Shown here one piece after another: positions 33,743-43,884 of a stretch of DNA of 64,000 nt. A model generated the notes under the pieces. The model made no database searches. It saw only the letters and a program-made list of their open reading frames with translations, and was not told the origin of the DNA. The stretch is taken from the NCBI GenBank assembly GCA_003013855.2, contig PVNU02000853.1, positions 2,852,001-2,916,000 on the forward strand. The letters are read 5' to 3'. The DNA is from Liriodendron chinense (Eukaryota > Streptophyta > Magnoliopsida > Magnoliales > Magnoliaceae). A program made the translations under genes and the position numbers. Every line of letters begins with the position of its first letter. Positions within the stretch are counted from its first letter, which is position 1.

Positions 33743-36700
33743 TCATTCGCCATTGGTCTGATTGATGATAAGCTGTGAGTCTCCAAACACTCGTAGCTTC
33801 TTGACGCCCAAGATTATGGCTTCCCTTAAGCCAGCGATGCATGCTTCATACTCTGCCATGTTGTTGGTGCACTCGAATGCGATGCGCCTCGAGATAGGAA
33901 TAGGGACATCATCTGGAGAGTAGAGGATTGCTCCAATACCATTCCCTTTAGAATTTGCTGCGCCGTCGAAGAATAATGTCCATTCATCTTTCTTCTTCTT
34001 TTCATCCTCTTCAATGAGCAAGAGATCTTCATCAGGAAAGAACGTCTTGAGCGGTTGATAATCTAGGAGAGAGTGAGCCGCAAGATGATCGGCGAGGGCC
34101 TGTCCCTTGATTGCCTTTTGAGTGACATAGGTGATGTCAAACTCAGACAAGAGTAGCTGCCATTTAGCTATCCTTCCAGTGAGTGCCGGCTTCTCAAACA
34201 GGTACTTGAGCGGATCCATGTGAGCGAGGAGGAGAATAGGGAATGCAATCATGTATTGACGGAGTCGCTGAGTTGCCCAGACTAGGGCGAGGCAAGTCTT
34301 CTCGATCGGGGAATACCTGGTCTCGTAGTCGGTGAACTTTCGACTCAAATAGTATATTGCTTGTTCCTTCTTCCCGGTCTCGTCGTGTTGGCCGAGGACA
34401 CAGCCGATGGCTTCTGCTGCTACCGAGATGTATAACAATAGTGGTCGTCCGGGAGCGGGCGGCACTAGGACTGGAGGATTCATGAGATATCTCTTGATGC
34501 GATCGAAGGCGACTTGGCAATCATCATTCCATTCTTTTGGGACGTTCTTCCGAAGAAGCTTGAATATGGGCTCACAGATAGGTGTGAGCTGTGCGATGAA
34601 GCGACTGATGTATTGAATTCTGCCAAGGAAGCCACGAATTTCTTTCTCTGTTCTAGGAGGGGGCATCTCGATGATTGCTCTGGTTTTGGTCTCGTCGACC
34701 CTGATGCCATCCTTGCTCACCATAAAGCCGAGGAGCTTACCTCCCATTGCACCGAAGACACATTTCTGAGGGTTGAGGCGGAGCTTGTACTTTTCTAATC
34801 TGTTGAATAACTTCTTCAGATCTTCAAAGTGTCCTTCAATTGTGCGAGATTTGACGATCATGTCGTCCACATATACTTCGAGCTCCTTGTTTATCATGTC
34901 GTGGAATAATGCTGTCATTGCTCGCTGATATGTTGCTCCTGCGTTCTTCAGACCGAACGGCATTACCCTGTAACAGAAGGTTCCCCAGGGAGTGATGAAC
35001 GATGTCTTCTCACGATCTTCGACGGCCATCTTGATCTGATTGTAACCTGAGAACCCGTCCATGAATGAGAAGATCTTGTATCCAGCAGTGTTGTCGACCA
35101 GAGTGTCGATATGTGGCAAAGGGAAGTCATCTTTTGGACTGGCTTTGTTGAGATCTCGGAAGTCGATGCACATTCGAACCTTGCCGTCCTTCTTTGGTAC
35201 TGGCATGATGTTGGCGAGCCATTCAGGGTAGTTGGAAACTACCAAGAATCCTGCGTTGTACTGCTTGATGACTTCATCTCGGACTTTCAGAGCCCATTCT
35301 GGCTTCATTCTTCGAAGTTTTTGCTTCACTGGCTTCATATCTGCCTTGGTTGGCAGATGGTGTACAACGAGCTCTTCATCGAGCCCCGGCATGTCTTCAT
35401 ATGAGAACGCGAAGTTGGACAATCTTGGAGCTAGGAACTCTATCATTTTCTGTTTCATCTCAGGTGGCAACGATTTTCCAATGCGTACTTCCCTAGGGAT
35501 CTCAGGTGTCCCCAAGTTTACTATCTCGAAATCATCGGCTACAACATTGGCTTTAGATTCGAACTTTTTGAGGAGATCCTCAAGTTCGGGAGCAGGATCA
35601 TCATCTTCCTCATCCCGAGCTTCATCCAGACCCATGAGCTCGAAGTCTAATTCGATGTCGAAATCATATGATTCGACTTCAAACTCATGCGACTCTTTAG
35701 ACGAACTTGGCACACTATTGAATGCAGGAAAAGAAATATTTTTTGGTTTTTGAGATTTTTCTGAAATTGAAATGATAGATGTTTTTGGTTTTTGAAAGTT
35801 TTTGATTTTTTTGGATTTTCGAAATTCATGGGACTTTGAACAAGCGGGCATTGCAGACCATGATTGATCCCAACTTGTTCCAAAGTTCCGGTCGCTGCTT
35901 AAACAGGCGTTTTTTTTTTGGAAGCCAGAGCCCTCAGATGGCTCTTTGGCTGATTCAAAAGTTAGGGGAACAGATGACCATTCAGGACCCCACACTTCCT
36001 CCCCTGGAGAGGTGGGGGTTGATGCTTTGGGCGAAGAATCATGGTCTGGCCCAATGACCATGACTTCTCGCTGGTCGGGTTCGGGATCTGAGTCGCACTC
36101 AGTCCCTCCCGGGTCACTTACCTCGCATTGCAGTTCGTCTGGTTCCACAGTGAGACACAAGTTTGGAACCTGAACATCAGACCAATCCAGGGCTGGCCAC
36201 TTCCCTTTCTTGGTCCAATGGATGGGCTGCTTCTGCCCTTGGCTGATGATTGATGAAGTTGACTTTGCAGAGATGGGCAAGTCGTGCCCCTTGCTAATTG
36301 GTGCTGAGATGGGCAAGTCGTGCCCCTTGCTGATTGAAGTGGGCAGGTTGTGCCCCTGGTTGAGAGGAGTGGGCAAGTTGTGCCCCTGGTTGAGAGAAGT
36401 GGGCAAGTTGTGCCCCTGGTTGGGAGCAGGTGTCAGAGTAACCTGGTCCTGAAGCTGCTGCATTTGACCTCCTTCTTCGTCTTCATCCTTTTCTTCTTCT
36501 TCTGGAGGCTTAGATGGTTCGAGAATCTGATCCCATCGAATGGGGGGCCACGTGGCCCAAACTATGCTCATCGGGAGGCCTTTATGTAGTGCAGTCGGTT
36601 GATTCCCTCCTGGATCTTTGCAAGGTTCTCCTGGCTTGACGAACTGGATGGGTGAGCACCGAAATTTCTTCCTTCTTTTATCCATGAAGGTTGCCTTGTA

Positions 36701-39700
36701 TCCGAGTCCCCATTTGCGCTGGTTATATATCAGTGGTACCTTTCTGGACTTGAAGTGGTTCTTCATTCGGTATTTGAGGCTCAGACGTTCTGCCGGTGAA
36801 AAGACACGGTCCACCCTTATCGGTTCTGGATTGGCGATAGAGTTCACAGTCTTGAATTCGAAACTGTGAAATGGGATGTCTTCTTCAGAGTGCTGGATAT
36901 CGATGACCGGGATGTCTGGTTCAGTGGCAGCAGCATTGGAAGGAATGATGAGCTCCTTCTCTGCATGGATAGAGATCACTTGATTTCCACAGATATACTT
37001 CACTCGTTGATGCAGGGTTGATGGCACAGCTCCAACCTTGTGCAGCCACGGTCGTCCGAGCAACATGTTGAAAGAGGCTGATATATCCAAGATTTGGAAT
37101 GTGATGGTGGAGACTTTCGGACCTATCTGTACCTCTATGTCGACCTCCCCTTCCACTGATCGGCGGGTATTGTCGAATGCTCTGACGCATATGGTGCTGG
37201 GTCGGAATGAAGAAGGACTGATTCCCAGATGTTCCGCGGTCTTGAGTGGGCAGACATTTAAGCTTGAGCCATTATCGATAAGGACCAATGGGACGCAGAG
37301 GTCTTTGTATCGTAAGGCTATGTTGAGGGATCGCCCATGATCTCGTCCTTCTGGTGGCAACTCATTATCTGTGAAGGTGATGGCACGCGGAGCCAGGAGT
37401 TGTCCAATCATCAAAGCTATCATTTCTGGTGCCGTATCAGAGGAGACGTGAGCATCGTTCAAGGTTTTGGCAAACATTTCTCGGTGTATGCGAGATGTGC
37501 AGAGTAGCTCCCATACTGAGATTTGTGCAGGGATTGACTTGAGCTGAGTCGCCACATCGTATGCGGCTTCATTTTTGCTGCCGAGGCCTGAGAGGACGCC
37601 TTTGGGATCTCCTCTGTTTTGATTATCTCTTCGGATGCAACGCCCATTGGGATTCATGTTCCCCACTTCTGCGCATTCTGGATAGTGCCATGGAACCTCT
37701 TTGTAGTTTTCCTCCCTTTTGCCTTCTAGGACTACCGGTTCTTGCAACGGTGTTGGTGTGGGTACCAGATCTTCCTCGTATGGAGCTTTTGCCTTGAGGA
37801 CTACATTGTTGCCTGTGCTGAAGGGGTAGTATCGAGGCTTGTCTTCATAGACCACATAAGGTCGTGGTCCTGGCTTGACTGTTCCTGGGGCGGGGGGCTC
37901 CCATGGAATGAATACTGGTCCTCTTGATATGGCAGGAGGTTTCTCTGTTCGTCCAAGCTGCCGTAGCGTGATTGATACGCCTCCGGGACTTGCCCCTTGC
38001 AATATGACAGGCTTGACTGGAAGAGCTCCTTCCAAGACAACGGGCTCTTGCTGCTGATGAGTGTAATCCTTCCATTGCGGATTGGATTGTTCTGGAGTTG
38101 CCCCTTGCAAGATGACAGGTTCGTATGTGGGCTCGATGTATGATTGTGCTCCTTCCAGGACGACTGGTTCCCAGCTTGAATGGTTGTAAAGTGCCCCTTG
38201 AACAACTGGTATATCGTATGGAGGTGCTCCTTCAAGCACTACTGGCTCGGAGATTGAGGGAAGAAAGGGACTTGCCCCTTGCAAGACTGGAGGAGGATTT
38301 GTCGGCTCATAAGTGTAGGCGTGAATGGATTGGATGGGGGAGAAGAAGCGATCGAGATGATCCCCTTCTTCTATACTATTGACTGCAGGGCCACGAGACG
38401 AACTGGGGTCCGTCGGATGTTGAGGCAGAGGATTCTGAAGGATGTTGGTGGAAGCTGCTGGAGAAGTTCCAGGGACCGAGATGACGATCTTGCGGTCATC
38501 AATCAGGTCTTGTATGGCATTCTTCAAAGTATAGCATCGATCAGTGGCGTGGCCACGTCCTTGATGGTAGGCACAGTACTCATTTTCTCGGTAGTTTGGA
38601 GGCAGAGGATGAGGCGGAGGCCTAGGTGTCATCAGAGTGAGTAACTGCTTTTGTACCAGTGTAGTCATGATTTGACTAAGTGGTTGACTGAGTGGAGTGA
38701 ACTTCCTGAACTCCCTGTAATTCTGCCTGTTCTGGTATGAGTATTGGCCATTTCCCCTGAACTGCTGCTGTTGTCGAGGTGGTTGTGGCTGAGGATTCGG
38801 TTGTGGCTGATACCGCTGAGGCTGATGCTGAACTTGATTCTGCTGATACTGTTGACGTCCCTGTGGGGGAGCATGTTGATTTCCTTGAGCAGTGGTATTG
38901 ATGTTGTTTACCTCTGTTGGGCGGGGAGGAGAACCACTGCGGTTTCCATTCCCGTGCCCGATAGGTCTTTCTTCCACTCTGTTCCTCTTGACTGGAGTGG
39001 CTTGATGAGGCCATGGGGAAACCGTCCCGGCACGGATTCCTGCTTCGACTTGCTCTCTAGCACGGATTAACTGCGAGAAGTTCGCGTATGGATGCGAGAT
39101 AAGATACCCGGATATGCCTGGATATGTTGAATGAACAATCATGGAGATTTGTTCTTCATCGTCGATGGGTGTCCACATTCTGGCTGCCATAGCTCGCCAA
39201 CGTCCCACATAAGCTGATAGTGTTTCATCACTCCTTTGCCTGAGTGCTGCGAGGTCGGCTCTTCTGGGTGCCATGTTGAGATTGTATGCGAATCTGTCGA
39301 CAAAAGCCTGGGAAAGCTGCTCCCATGTCCTGATGCGGTGGCAGTCCAATGAAGTGTACCAATCTAGGGCATCGCCCTTCAGAGATTTTTGGAACAAACG
39401 AATGAGGGCCCCTTCATTTCCTGAGATTGCACTCAACTCTCCACAGAAAGCCTTGAGATGTGCTGTAGGACAACCGCTGCCATCGTATCTCTTGAATTTT
39501 GGAACCTCAAAGTTTTGAGGTACTTGAGCATCTGGGAAAGGACACAAGTCTCTGAACTTGGTCGAAGGTAAGTCGATTCCTTGTTGTCGCTGAAGCTGAT
39601 TTTGCAAGATCTGGAACTGCTCTCGTAACTCGTCCAGTCCTGAATGATCTGTTCGAGCGACTGGTGCCTCTTGGAGTAAGGCACGTTTTTCTTCGGCATA

Positions 39701-40600
39701 GTGGTCGATGTCTTCAACCCTATGGGCTTGCTGAAAAACAACCGCGGGTTGCTGAAATTGATTTGATGACTGAACTGGATTCTGATGAACTTGTGCTTGA
39801 AATGATGGTAACTGAACTGGAGACTGTACTGAAGGTTGAACTGGAACTTGCTGGAAATTGACTGGATTTTGCTGAATTGAAGATTGCTGAAAATTAACTG
39901 GATTTTGCTGAATTGAAGATTGCTGGAAATTAACTGGAACCCCATCGGCGGGGATGTGCTGGAATTGAAAAGTGCTCCTGTTTGCAGGAGGCTGAGATGC
40001 TGGGAAGTGACCCCCTTGTTGGGTATTCGCCACTGTCCGCTGATTGATGTGGGCTTGACATTGACCCCCGTTGTGGGCATTCGCCAGTGCTGTCCCTGTT
40101 GCTGGAAATTGAATTGAAATCCCATCGGCGGGGATGTGCTGAAATTGAAAAGGTGTCCCATCGGCGGGGACATGCTGAGATCTATTGAGATTGTTGTTTG
40201 CAAGATTGACTGGAAGCTGACTAGATGTTCCTGCAACGGAAGTGCTCTGAGATGGCATTGTCGTCGCAGGAAGATATTGAGAAGGATGCCCCATAGCGAA
40301 GGGCTGAGATGGCTGCTGTCGGTAGTCTTGGGCAGACTCCGATGGTTGTGCTTGATTTGAACTGGAAGCTGGGAGGACCCGGCATGGTTGCTGAGATTGC
40401 TGAACTGGGCCAACTTGATTGTTGGTTGCTGCGGTGGCCTGTGCTTGCATGAATTGCAAGAGCATTTCTTGCATTGCTCTCACTCCTTGTGCCAATTCTT
40501 GTATGATTGGCGTATTATCAATGGGCTGTTGCGCTGGAGGTTGCGCTTCGGTCATTTCAAGAGCAGGGAAGTGATGAGTTTCTTCTTCGTGGTCGGACAT
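33743..40600 (-). CDS. Ogre gag-protease-reverse transcriptase-RNase H polyprotein
   Basis: 2285 codons from ATG at 40600 (MSDHEEETHHFPALEM), uninterrupted. Order: a Q/P-rich N-terminus with repeated HIPADG; a gag core at about residues 380-520 (FKRYDGSGCPTAHLKAF, DWYTSL, TLSAYVGRWRAMA); a zinc-like CAYHQGRGHATDRC near 675; a spacer with repeated VVLEGA; an aspartic protease near 1110 (LVLIDNGSSLNV); an acidic spacer with QGHNLPT repeats; reverse transcriptase (PVPKKDGKVRMCIDFRDLN, YVDDM near 1909); RNase H (SPIEKTCLALVWA); and a second, archaeal-type RNase H from about 2200 (WTLFFDGAANSKGNGIGAIL). It supplies particle, maturation and copying functions. The last codon is a TGA where relatives have tryptophan. 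Known Ogre elements splice out an intron between protease and RT. Here that region stays open, so splicing may still occur but is not needed to keep the frame. Confidence 0.93.
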   Translation of the reverse strand: MSDHEEETHHFPALEMTEAQPPAQQPIDNTPIIQELAQGVRAMQEMLLQFMQAQATAATNNQVGPVQQSQQPCRVLPASSSNQAQPSESAQDYRQQPSQPFAMGHPSQYLPATTMPSQSTSVAGTSSQLPVNLANNNLNRSQHVPADGTPFQFQHIPADGISIQFPATGTALANAHNGGQCQAHINQRTVANTQQGGHFPASQPPANRSTFQFQHIPADGVPVNFQQSSIQQNPVNFQQSSIQQNPVNFQQVPVQPSVQSPVQLPSFQAQVHQNPVQSSNQFQQPAVVFQQAHRVEDIDHYAEEKRALLQEAPVARTDHSGLDELREQFQILQNQLQRQQGIDLPSTKFRDLCPFPDAQVPQNFEVPKFKRYDGSGCPTAHLKAFCGELSAISGNEGALIRLFQKSLKGDALDWYTSLDCHRIRTWEQLSQAFVDRFAYNLNMAPRRADLAALRQRSDETLSAYVGRWRAMAARMWTPIDDEEQISMIVHSTYPGISGYLISHPYANFSQLIRAREQVEAGIRAGTVSPWPHQATPVKRNRVEERPIGHGNGNRSGSPPRPTEVNNINTTAQGNQHAPPQGRQQYQQNQVQHQPQRYQPQPNPQPQPPRQQQQFRGNGQYSYQNRQNYREFRKFTPLSQPLSQIMTTLVQKQLLTLMTPRPPPHPLPPNYRENEYCAYHQGRGHATDRCYTLKNAIQDLIDDRKIVISVPGTSPAASTNILQNPLPQHPTDPSSSRGPAVNSIEEGDHLDRFFSPIQSIHAYTYEPTNPPPVLQGASPFLPSISEPVVLEGAPPYDIPVVQGALYNHSSWEPVVLEGAQSYIEPTYEPVILQGATPEQSNPQWKDYTHQQQEPVVLEGALPVKPVILQGASPGGVSITLRQLGRTEKPPAISRGPVFIPWEPPAPGTVKPGPRPYVVYEDKPRYYPFSTGNNVVLKAKAPYEEDLVPTPTPLQEPVVLEGKREENYKEVPWHYPECAEVGNMNPNGRCIRRDNQNRGDPKGVLSGLGSKNEAAYDVATQLKSIPAQISVWELLCTSRIHREMFAKTLNDAHVSSDTAPEMIALMIGQLLAPRAITFTDNELPPEGRDHGRSLNIALRYKDLCVPLVLIDNGSSLNVCPLKTAEHLGISPSSFRPSTICVRAFDNTRRSVEGEVDIEVQIGPKVSTITFQILDISASFNMLLGRPWLHKVGAVPSTLHQRVKYICGNQVISIHAEKELIIPSNAAATEPDIPVIDIQHSEEDIPFHSFEFKTVNSIANPEPIRVDRVFSPAERLSLKYRMKNHFKSRKVPLIYNQRKWGLGYKATFMDKRRKKFRCSPIQFVKPGEPCKDPGGNQPTALHKGLPMSIVWATWPPIRWDQILEPSKPPEEEEKDEDEEGGQMQQLQDQVTLTPAPNQGHNLPTSLNQGHNLPTPLNQGHNLPTSISKGHDLPISAPISKGHDLPISAKSTSSIISQGQKQPIHWTKKGKWPALDWSDVQVPNLCLTVEPDELQCEVSDPGGTECDSDPEPDQREVMVIGPDHDSSPKASTPTSPGEEVWGPEWSSVPLTFESAKEPSEGSGFQKKNACLSSDRNFGTSWDQSWSAMPACSKSHEFRKSKKIKNFQKPKTSIISISEKSQKPKNISFPAFNSVPSSSKESHEFEVESYDFDIELDFELMGLDEARDEEDDDPAPELEDLLKKFESKANVVADDFEIVNLGTPEIPREVRIGKSLPPEMKQKMIEFLAPRLSNFAFSYEDMPGLDEELVVHHLPTKADMKPVKQKLRRMKPEWALKVRDEVIKQYNAGFLVVSNYPEWLANIMPVPKKDGKVRMCIDFRDLNKASPKDDFPLPHIDTLVDNTAGYKIFSFMDGFSGYNQIKMAVEDREKTSFITPWGTFCYRVMPFGLKNAGATYQRAMTALFHDMINKELEVYVDDMIVKSRTIEGHFEDLKKLFNRLEKYKLRLNPQKCVFGAMGGKLLGFMVSKDGIRVDETKTRAIIEMPPPRTEKEIRGFLGRIQYISRFIAQLTPICEPIFKLLRKNVPKEWNDDCQVAFDRIKRYLMNPPVLVPPAPGRPLLLYISVAAEAIGCVLGQHDETGKKEQAIYYLSRKFTDYETRYSPIEKTCLALVWATQRLRQYMIAFPILLLAHMDPLKYLFEKPALTGRIAKWQLLLSEFDITYVTQKAIKGQALADHLAAHSLLDYQPLKTFFPDEDLLLIEEDEKKKKDEWTLFFDGAANSKGNGIGAILYSPDDVPIPISRRIAFECTNNMAEYEACIAGLREAIILGVKKLRVFGDSQLIINQTNGE
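36270..36430 (-). repeat. In-frame tandem repeat in the protease-RT spacer
   Basis: Five units of 30-39 bp encode NQGHNLPTSL three times and SKGHDLPIS twice on the coding strand. Unit lengths are multiples of three, so the frame is kept. Confidence 0.9.
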
Positions 40601-40870
40601 GGCTTGCTGAGCCCGAGTGCGGATTATGCTGCGAAAGGGAAGCTGTCTCCGAACACGTTGAGCCCGAGGTGGCGCAATGGTGAGGACTATACTCTACTCT
40701 TTTTGGGTTTTGGGACTTTCTATTTTTTTTTTTTTTGGAATTTTCTATTTTTTTTTTTTTTGGGTTTGGGTAGAATGCTATGTAGATGAGATTGTATAAG
40801 GATTAGTGACTTTCAAGTACGGGAAGGATTCTGTTTTTCAAGTCGGATCACAACTAGTGGGACTAGCTTA
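40601..40870 (-). other. Untranslated leader between primer site and gag
   Basis: About 270 bp with two long homopolymer-like tracts (A-rich on the coding strand). There is no room for the extra ORF1 that legume Ogre elements carry here. Confidence 0.7.
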
Positions 40871-40888
40871 TCCCCAGCAGAGTCGCCA
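40871..40888 (-). other. Primer binding site of Ogre element C
   Basis: TGGCGACTCTGCTGGGGA on the minus strand, starting 3 bp inside the 5' LTR end. It is complementary to a tRNA ending ...CAGAGTCGCCA. Tat/Ogre elements are known to use a tRNA-Arg site of this form. Confidence 0.8.
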
Positions 40889-40891
40889 TTC

Positions 40892-42445
40892 TGTGGACCC
40901 TCGCCGATTTTTCCGCGCTCCCACACGACGTTCTTCTCCTTTCCCCTTTCCTTTCGGAAAAGAAGGAGATGAGGATGCGTGAGTGCGAAATCGCCGTTTG
41001 TGCCACTGGCTTGCCTCGTTCTCGAGGGCTTTGTTTGGTTGTCGTATTGAGCTGGATGTGTTTAAGTGAATTTATATAAGACCAGAGTCGCCACTAGCCA
41101 ATTACTTCGAATCTACAGTCGGCTAGACCCCGTAGAAACGTTAGAGAAGGGGATTTGAAGATCCTTTCCTCTAAAATGACTCCTGTTGATCTGCGGTCAG
41201 AGATTCAAGGTAAGGGATCACGGTTACAAGGTGGGAAGAGGTTAAGCACCCCACACACTGCCCGTACCGAAGTACGGTCTCTACTTCACAGAATCGATCG
41301 AATACTTGAAAGTCTAATTTAATCCTCGTATATTCTCATGAATGACATGATGCATGAATGCGGGTCTGAACAGTAAGAGTTTCTGATGGGCAGGTTCCAA
41401 CAACGGGCAAGCCCAGAGCGTACGCTCGAACTGACAGGTGCTTAATGTAAGACGTATGCAGTGTGCTTGAATGATCAAGGTGTTTTATGGTGAAGCATGA
41501 ATGCAGGTCTGAACAGTAAGAGTTTCTGATGGGCAGGTTCCAACAACGGGCAAGCCCAGAGCATACGCTCGAACTGACAGGTGCTTAATATAAAGACATA
41601 TGCATGTGTACTTGACGGATCAAGGTGCTAGTAGTGAAGCAGGGGGATTGGAAGAAAAGTAAATGTTGCACTTATGCTAGATGCAAATGAGATGATGCTG
41701 GAAAAAGAGTAGCTGGATGGACGGAGGTGTCGCAAGGGTTTGCTTCGAGTGGCTGGATTAAGACTTAGATGGCTTGAGAGGCTTGGACCAGTGGTCAGGC
41801 TGGGCTGGACCAGGGCTAGACTCTCCTCACTCGGGCTCTCCTTGGTGGAAAGATGGGCTAAGGGTGGAAAAGGGTGACTCAGACGGTCGGGCTCTCTCTG
41901 GCTCGAAGGGATTCCAATGGATTTGAATGGATTTGAATGGATTGTTGAAATGAGAAGGGGAGGGGGGTATTTATAGCAGCAGAGAGTGGCAGCTCTCGTA
42001 ATTTTGTCCGGGCGGCCTGCCATGGGCCGCCCGTACGGCCGCTCCTCGGTTTCCAGCGAGTACGACCGCTCCCTCGGGGCTGCTGTTGGACTCGCTGGTC
42101 GACTCAGTGAGTTGACTCAGCGGGTCGACTCGGTGGTTTGACTCGACGGGTTGACTCGGTGTTTTGACTCGACAGGTTGACTCGACGGGTTGACTCAGCG
42201 GGTTAACTCAGCGAGTTGACTCAGTGAGTTTGACTTTTTTGGAATTTTTTGACTGGTCTTTTTTATGGGGGGTTTTTCAGGGTGATTTTTAGGACTGGGT
42301 TGACTGGGTTCAGGCTTGAACTGGGCTATGGAATGGGGCTTACAAGGGTGAGTTTGGCTGAGTTTGGACTTGGGATTTGGGGGTATGGTCCTCCATTCAT
42401 CCAGCTTTCTCTATCAACATTGTAGCCGAAGGTGGGGTGTCTACA
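40892..42445 (-). repeat. 5' LTR of Ogre element C
   Basis: 1554 bp. It is followed on the right by the target duplication gggtg (42446-42450). It contains the same 143-bp duplication, GC hairpin and TTGACTC array as the 3' LTR, with one TTGACTC-type unit fewer and one extra ATTTGAATGG unit. Confidence 0.95.
41968..42234 (-). promoter_or_regulatory. Active-side Ogre LTR promoter: TATAAATA plus TTGACTC array
   Basis: TATAAATA (41975-41968, minus strand) with the GC hairpin at about 42008-42036 and the GACTC/TTGACTC array at 42088-42234. This LTR would drive the gag-pol transcript. Confidence 0.6.
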
Positions 42446-43024
42446 GGGTGTATACGTGTAGGTTGGAAGGAACCTGTAAACTTTTCGATTGGGTGGATCC
42501 GAGATAAAACACATTGGTTGGGAGGAACCAGATTTAAACTCCCTAGTGAATACCGATGTGCTCAAAGGGGTTGAGTACTTGAATCCAGAGTGGAGTAGGG
42601 TGACCGAACCACTATACATGCTTGTGTTTGTGATTGAATTGAGCACATTATTATCTTAGCATTGTATATTTAATTATTAATTATGAATGCTTGATAAGAA
42701 TGTATGCTAGGCTCTAAATAGGCACATCCACACACAAGATGTACTTTCACTAAGTAGTGTAGACTTGAGTTCATTGATCCATTCTCATAAGTCTACATAG
42801 GTTGCATAGATTAGGAACTTGATTTATTTAATCATTTGATTATCTATGCATGTTTAGACTAGGTAGATTATTGCTTAACCATATGCTAGTCTAGTGATTG
42901 GACCCACTTAAGCTTGGAAGCCGAAGTGTTCTTGCTTAGTTTAATTTTATAAAACTATTAAGTAGGCGAAGAGAATTTCAAAAGGTCCTAATCACCCCCC
43001 CTATAAGACTTAGCCATAATTCTA
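42446..43024 (+). repeat. SIRE-like LTR, plus orientation, piece 4 (R/U5 end)
   Basis: Resumes the LTR cut by the Ogre insertion; the first five bases are the right target duplication. GAGTGGAGTAGGGTGACCGAACCACTATACAT-like content (42590-42620) matches the inverted copy at 10285-10330. The CACCCCCCC tract at 42993-43001 is near the LTR end, and no primer site follows, which supports a solo LTR. Confidence 0.55.
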
Positions 43025-43884
43025 GTTGCTTCCTAAGCTTCCGCACATACATACGTTGGTGTCGTGTTAGACTTACCGACGTAATTTCATGACTAACCTA
43101 ACCTAAATGCCCTTCCAGAGTAAATGTTAGGGACCCTTTAAAATCATAAATGTAGGGATTTTTATCAAATCCTTAATTTAAATTCTGAAACCTTTTTTAA
43201 AAGCATTTTATTAAGCTACCTCATTAATTTAGGTCATTATCATTTCTATACCGTCCATTGCATTTCTCTAAGGGCAGTGGAATGACTTTAGTGATTTTAT
43301 TTATTTAAATGATTAAAATGAATTCTTGATAACAATACCCTTTTAACTTACAATCATCTTTTTTTCAACATTCAAACGTTTGCAAATGAGTAAAGATTGT
43401 TTATCAATTCACCCAACATCTGCCATTCAGCATCCTTTGAGATCTGAGATGCTCATCGGGATGGCCCAATAGTGAAATAAGCCCTACCTAAAATATGAGG
43501 CTACCATGAGCAACTAGCCAATAACAAACATGCCTTGGCCTAATTAGGCCAGCATTTTGGGGCAGGTGTGACTCTAGTTCATTTAAATAGAGAAGAGGGT
43601 AGACGTGGAAGAGATGGAATTGCAAAGGTCTTTGGGTATTAGGAGTCTGGGTTTATATGATACACTAACTATGAATGAGGCTTGATATAAGTGCATTAAC
43701 TCAAACCAACTAAATTGTGGGGCGCGTTGGTGATGGATCATAATCTAAAAATCAACTTGGCTAGATAAACCTAGCATTTGATTTGTGGATATTTGTTTGC
43801 TGAAATAAGGCCATTGGATTTATTTATTTATTTTAGTCATCCCATGTCCATAAATATGATAAGTTGCTATCCAAATCAATAGCG
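43025..43884. other. Unassigned AT-rich spacer
   Basis: No gene, LTR or repeat recognised on either strand. It leads into the LSM2-like fragment and may be flanking or intronic sequence of that copy, but no similarity to 1-3388 was found by eye. Confidence 0.4.

Larger units (their letters stand above)
17778..42445 (-). mobile_element. Complete Tat/Ogre-type Ty3/gypsy retrotransposon, 24.7 kb, with antisense genes
   Basis: Bounded by a perfect 5-bp target duplication gggtg and near-identical LTRs of 1557 and 1554 bp. By eye they differ by about nine substitutions, one 13-bp and one 10-bp repeat-unit change, so the insertion is young. The minus-strand order is 5' LTR, primer site, gag, protease, reverse transcriptase, RNase H, archaeal-type RNase H, integrase, a 12.9-kb non-pol region, polypurine tract and 3' LTR. 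Great size, dual RNase H and the primer site mark the Tat lineage that includes Ogre. There is no extra gene between 5' LTR and gag (only about 290 bp). Two intron-bearing genes instead lie antisense between integrase and 3' LTR. One in-frame stop interrupts pol. Confidence 0.93.

Noticed and set aside
35232..35753. 173-codon plus-strand frame opposite the Ogre RT region
   Set aside because: A shadow of the minus-strand polyprotein; serine-rich from the antisense of acidic codons.
39433..40413. 326-codon minus-strand frame overlapping gag in another frame
   Set aside because: Shadow of the Q/P-rich gag repeats; no family resemblance and no conserved start.
17778..42445. Assembly duplication as the source of the two near-identical Ogre LTRs
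   Set aside because: They differ by substitutions and two repeat-unit changes, lie at the proper ends of one element, and are flanked by a perfect target duplication.
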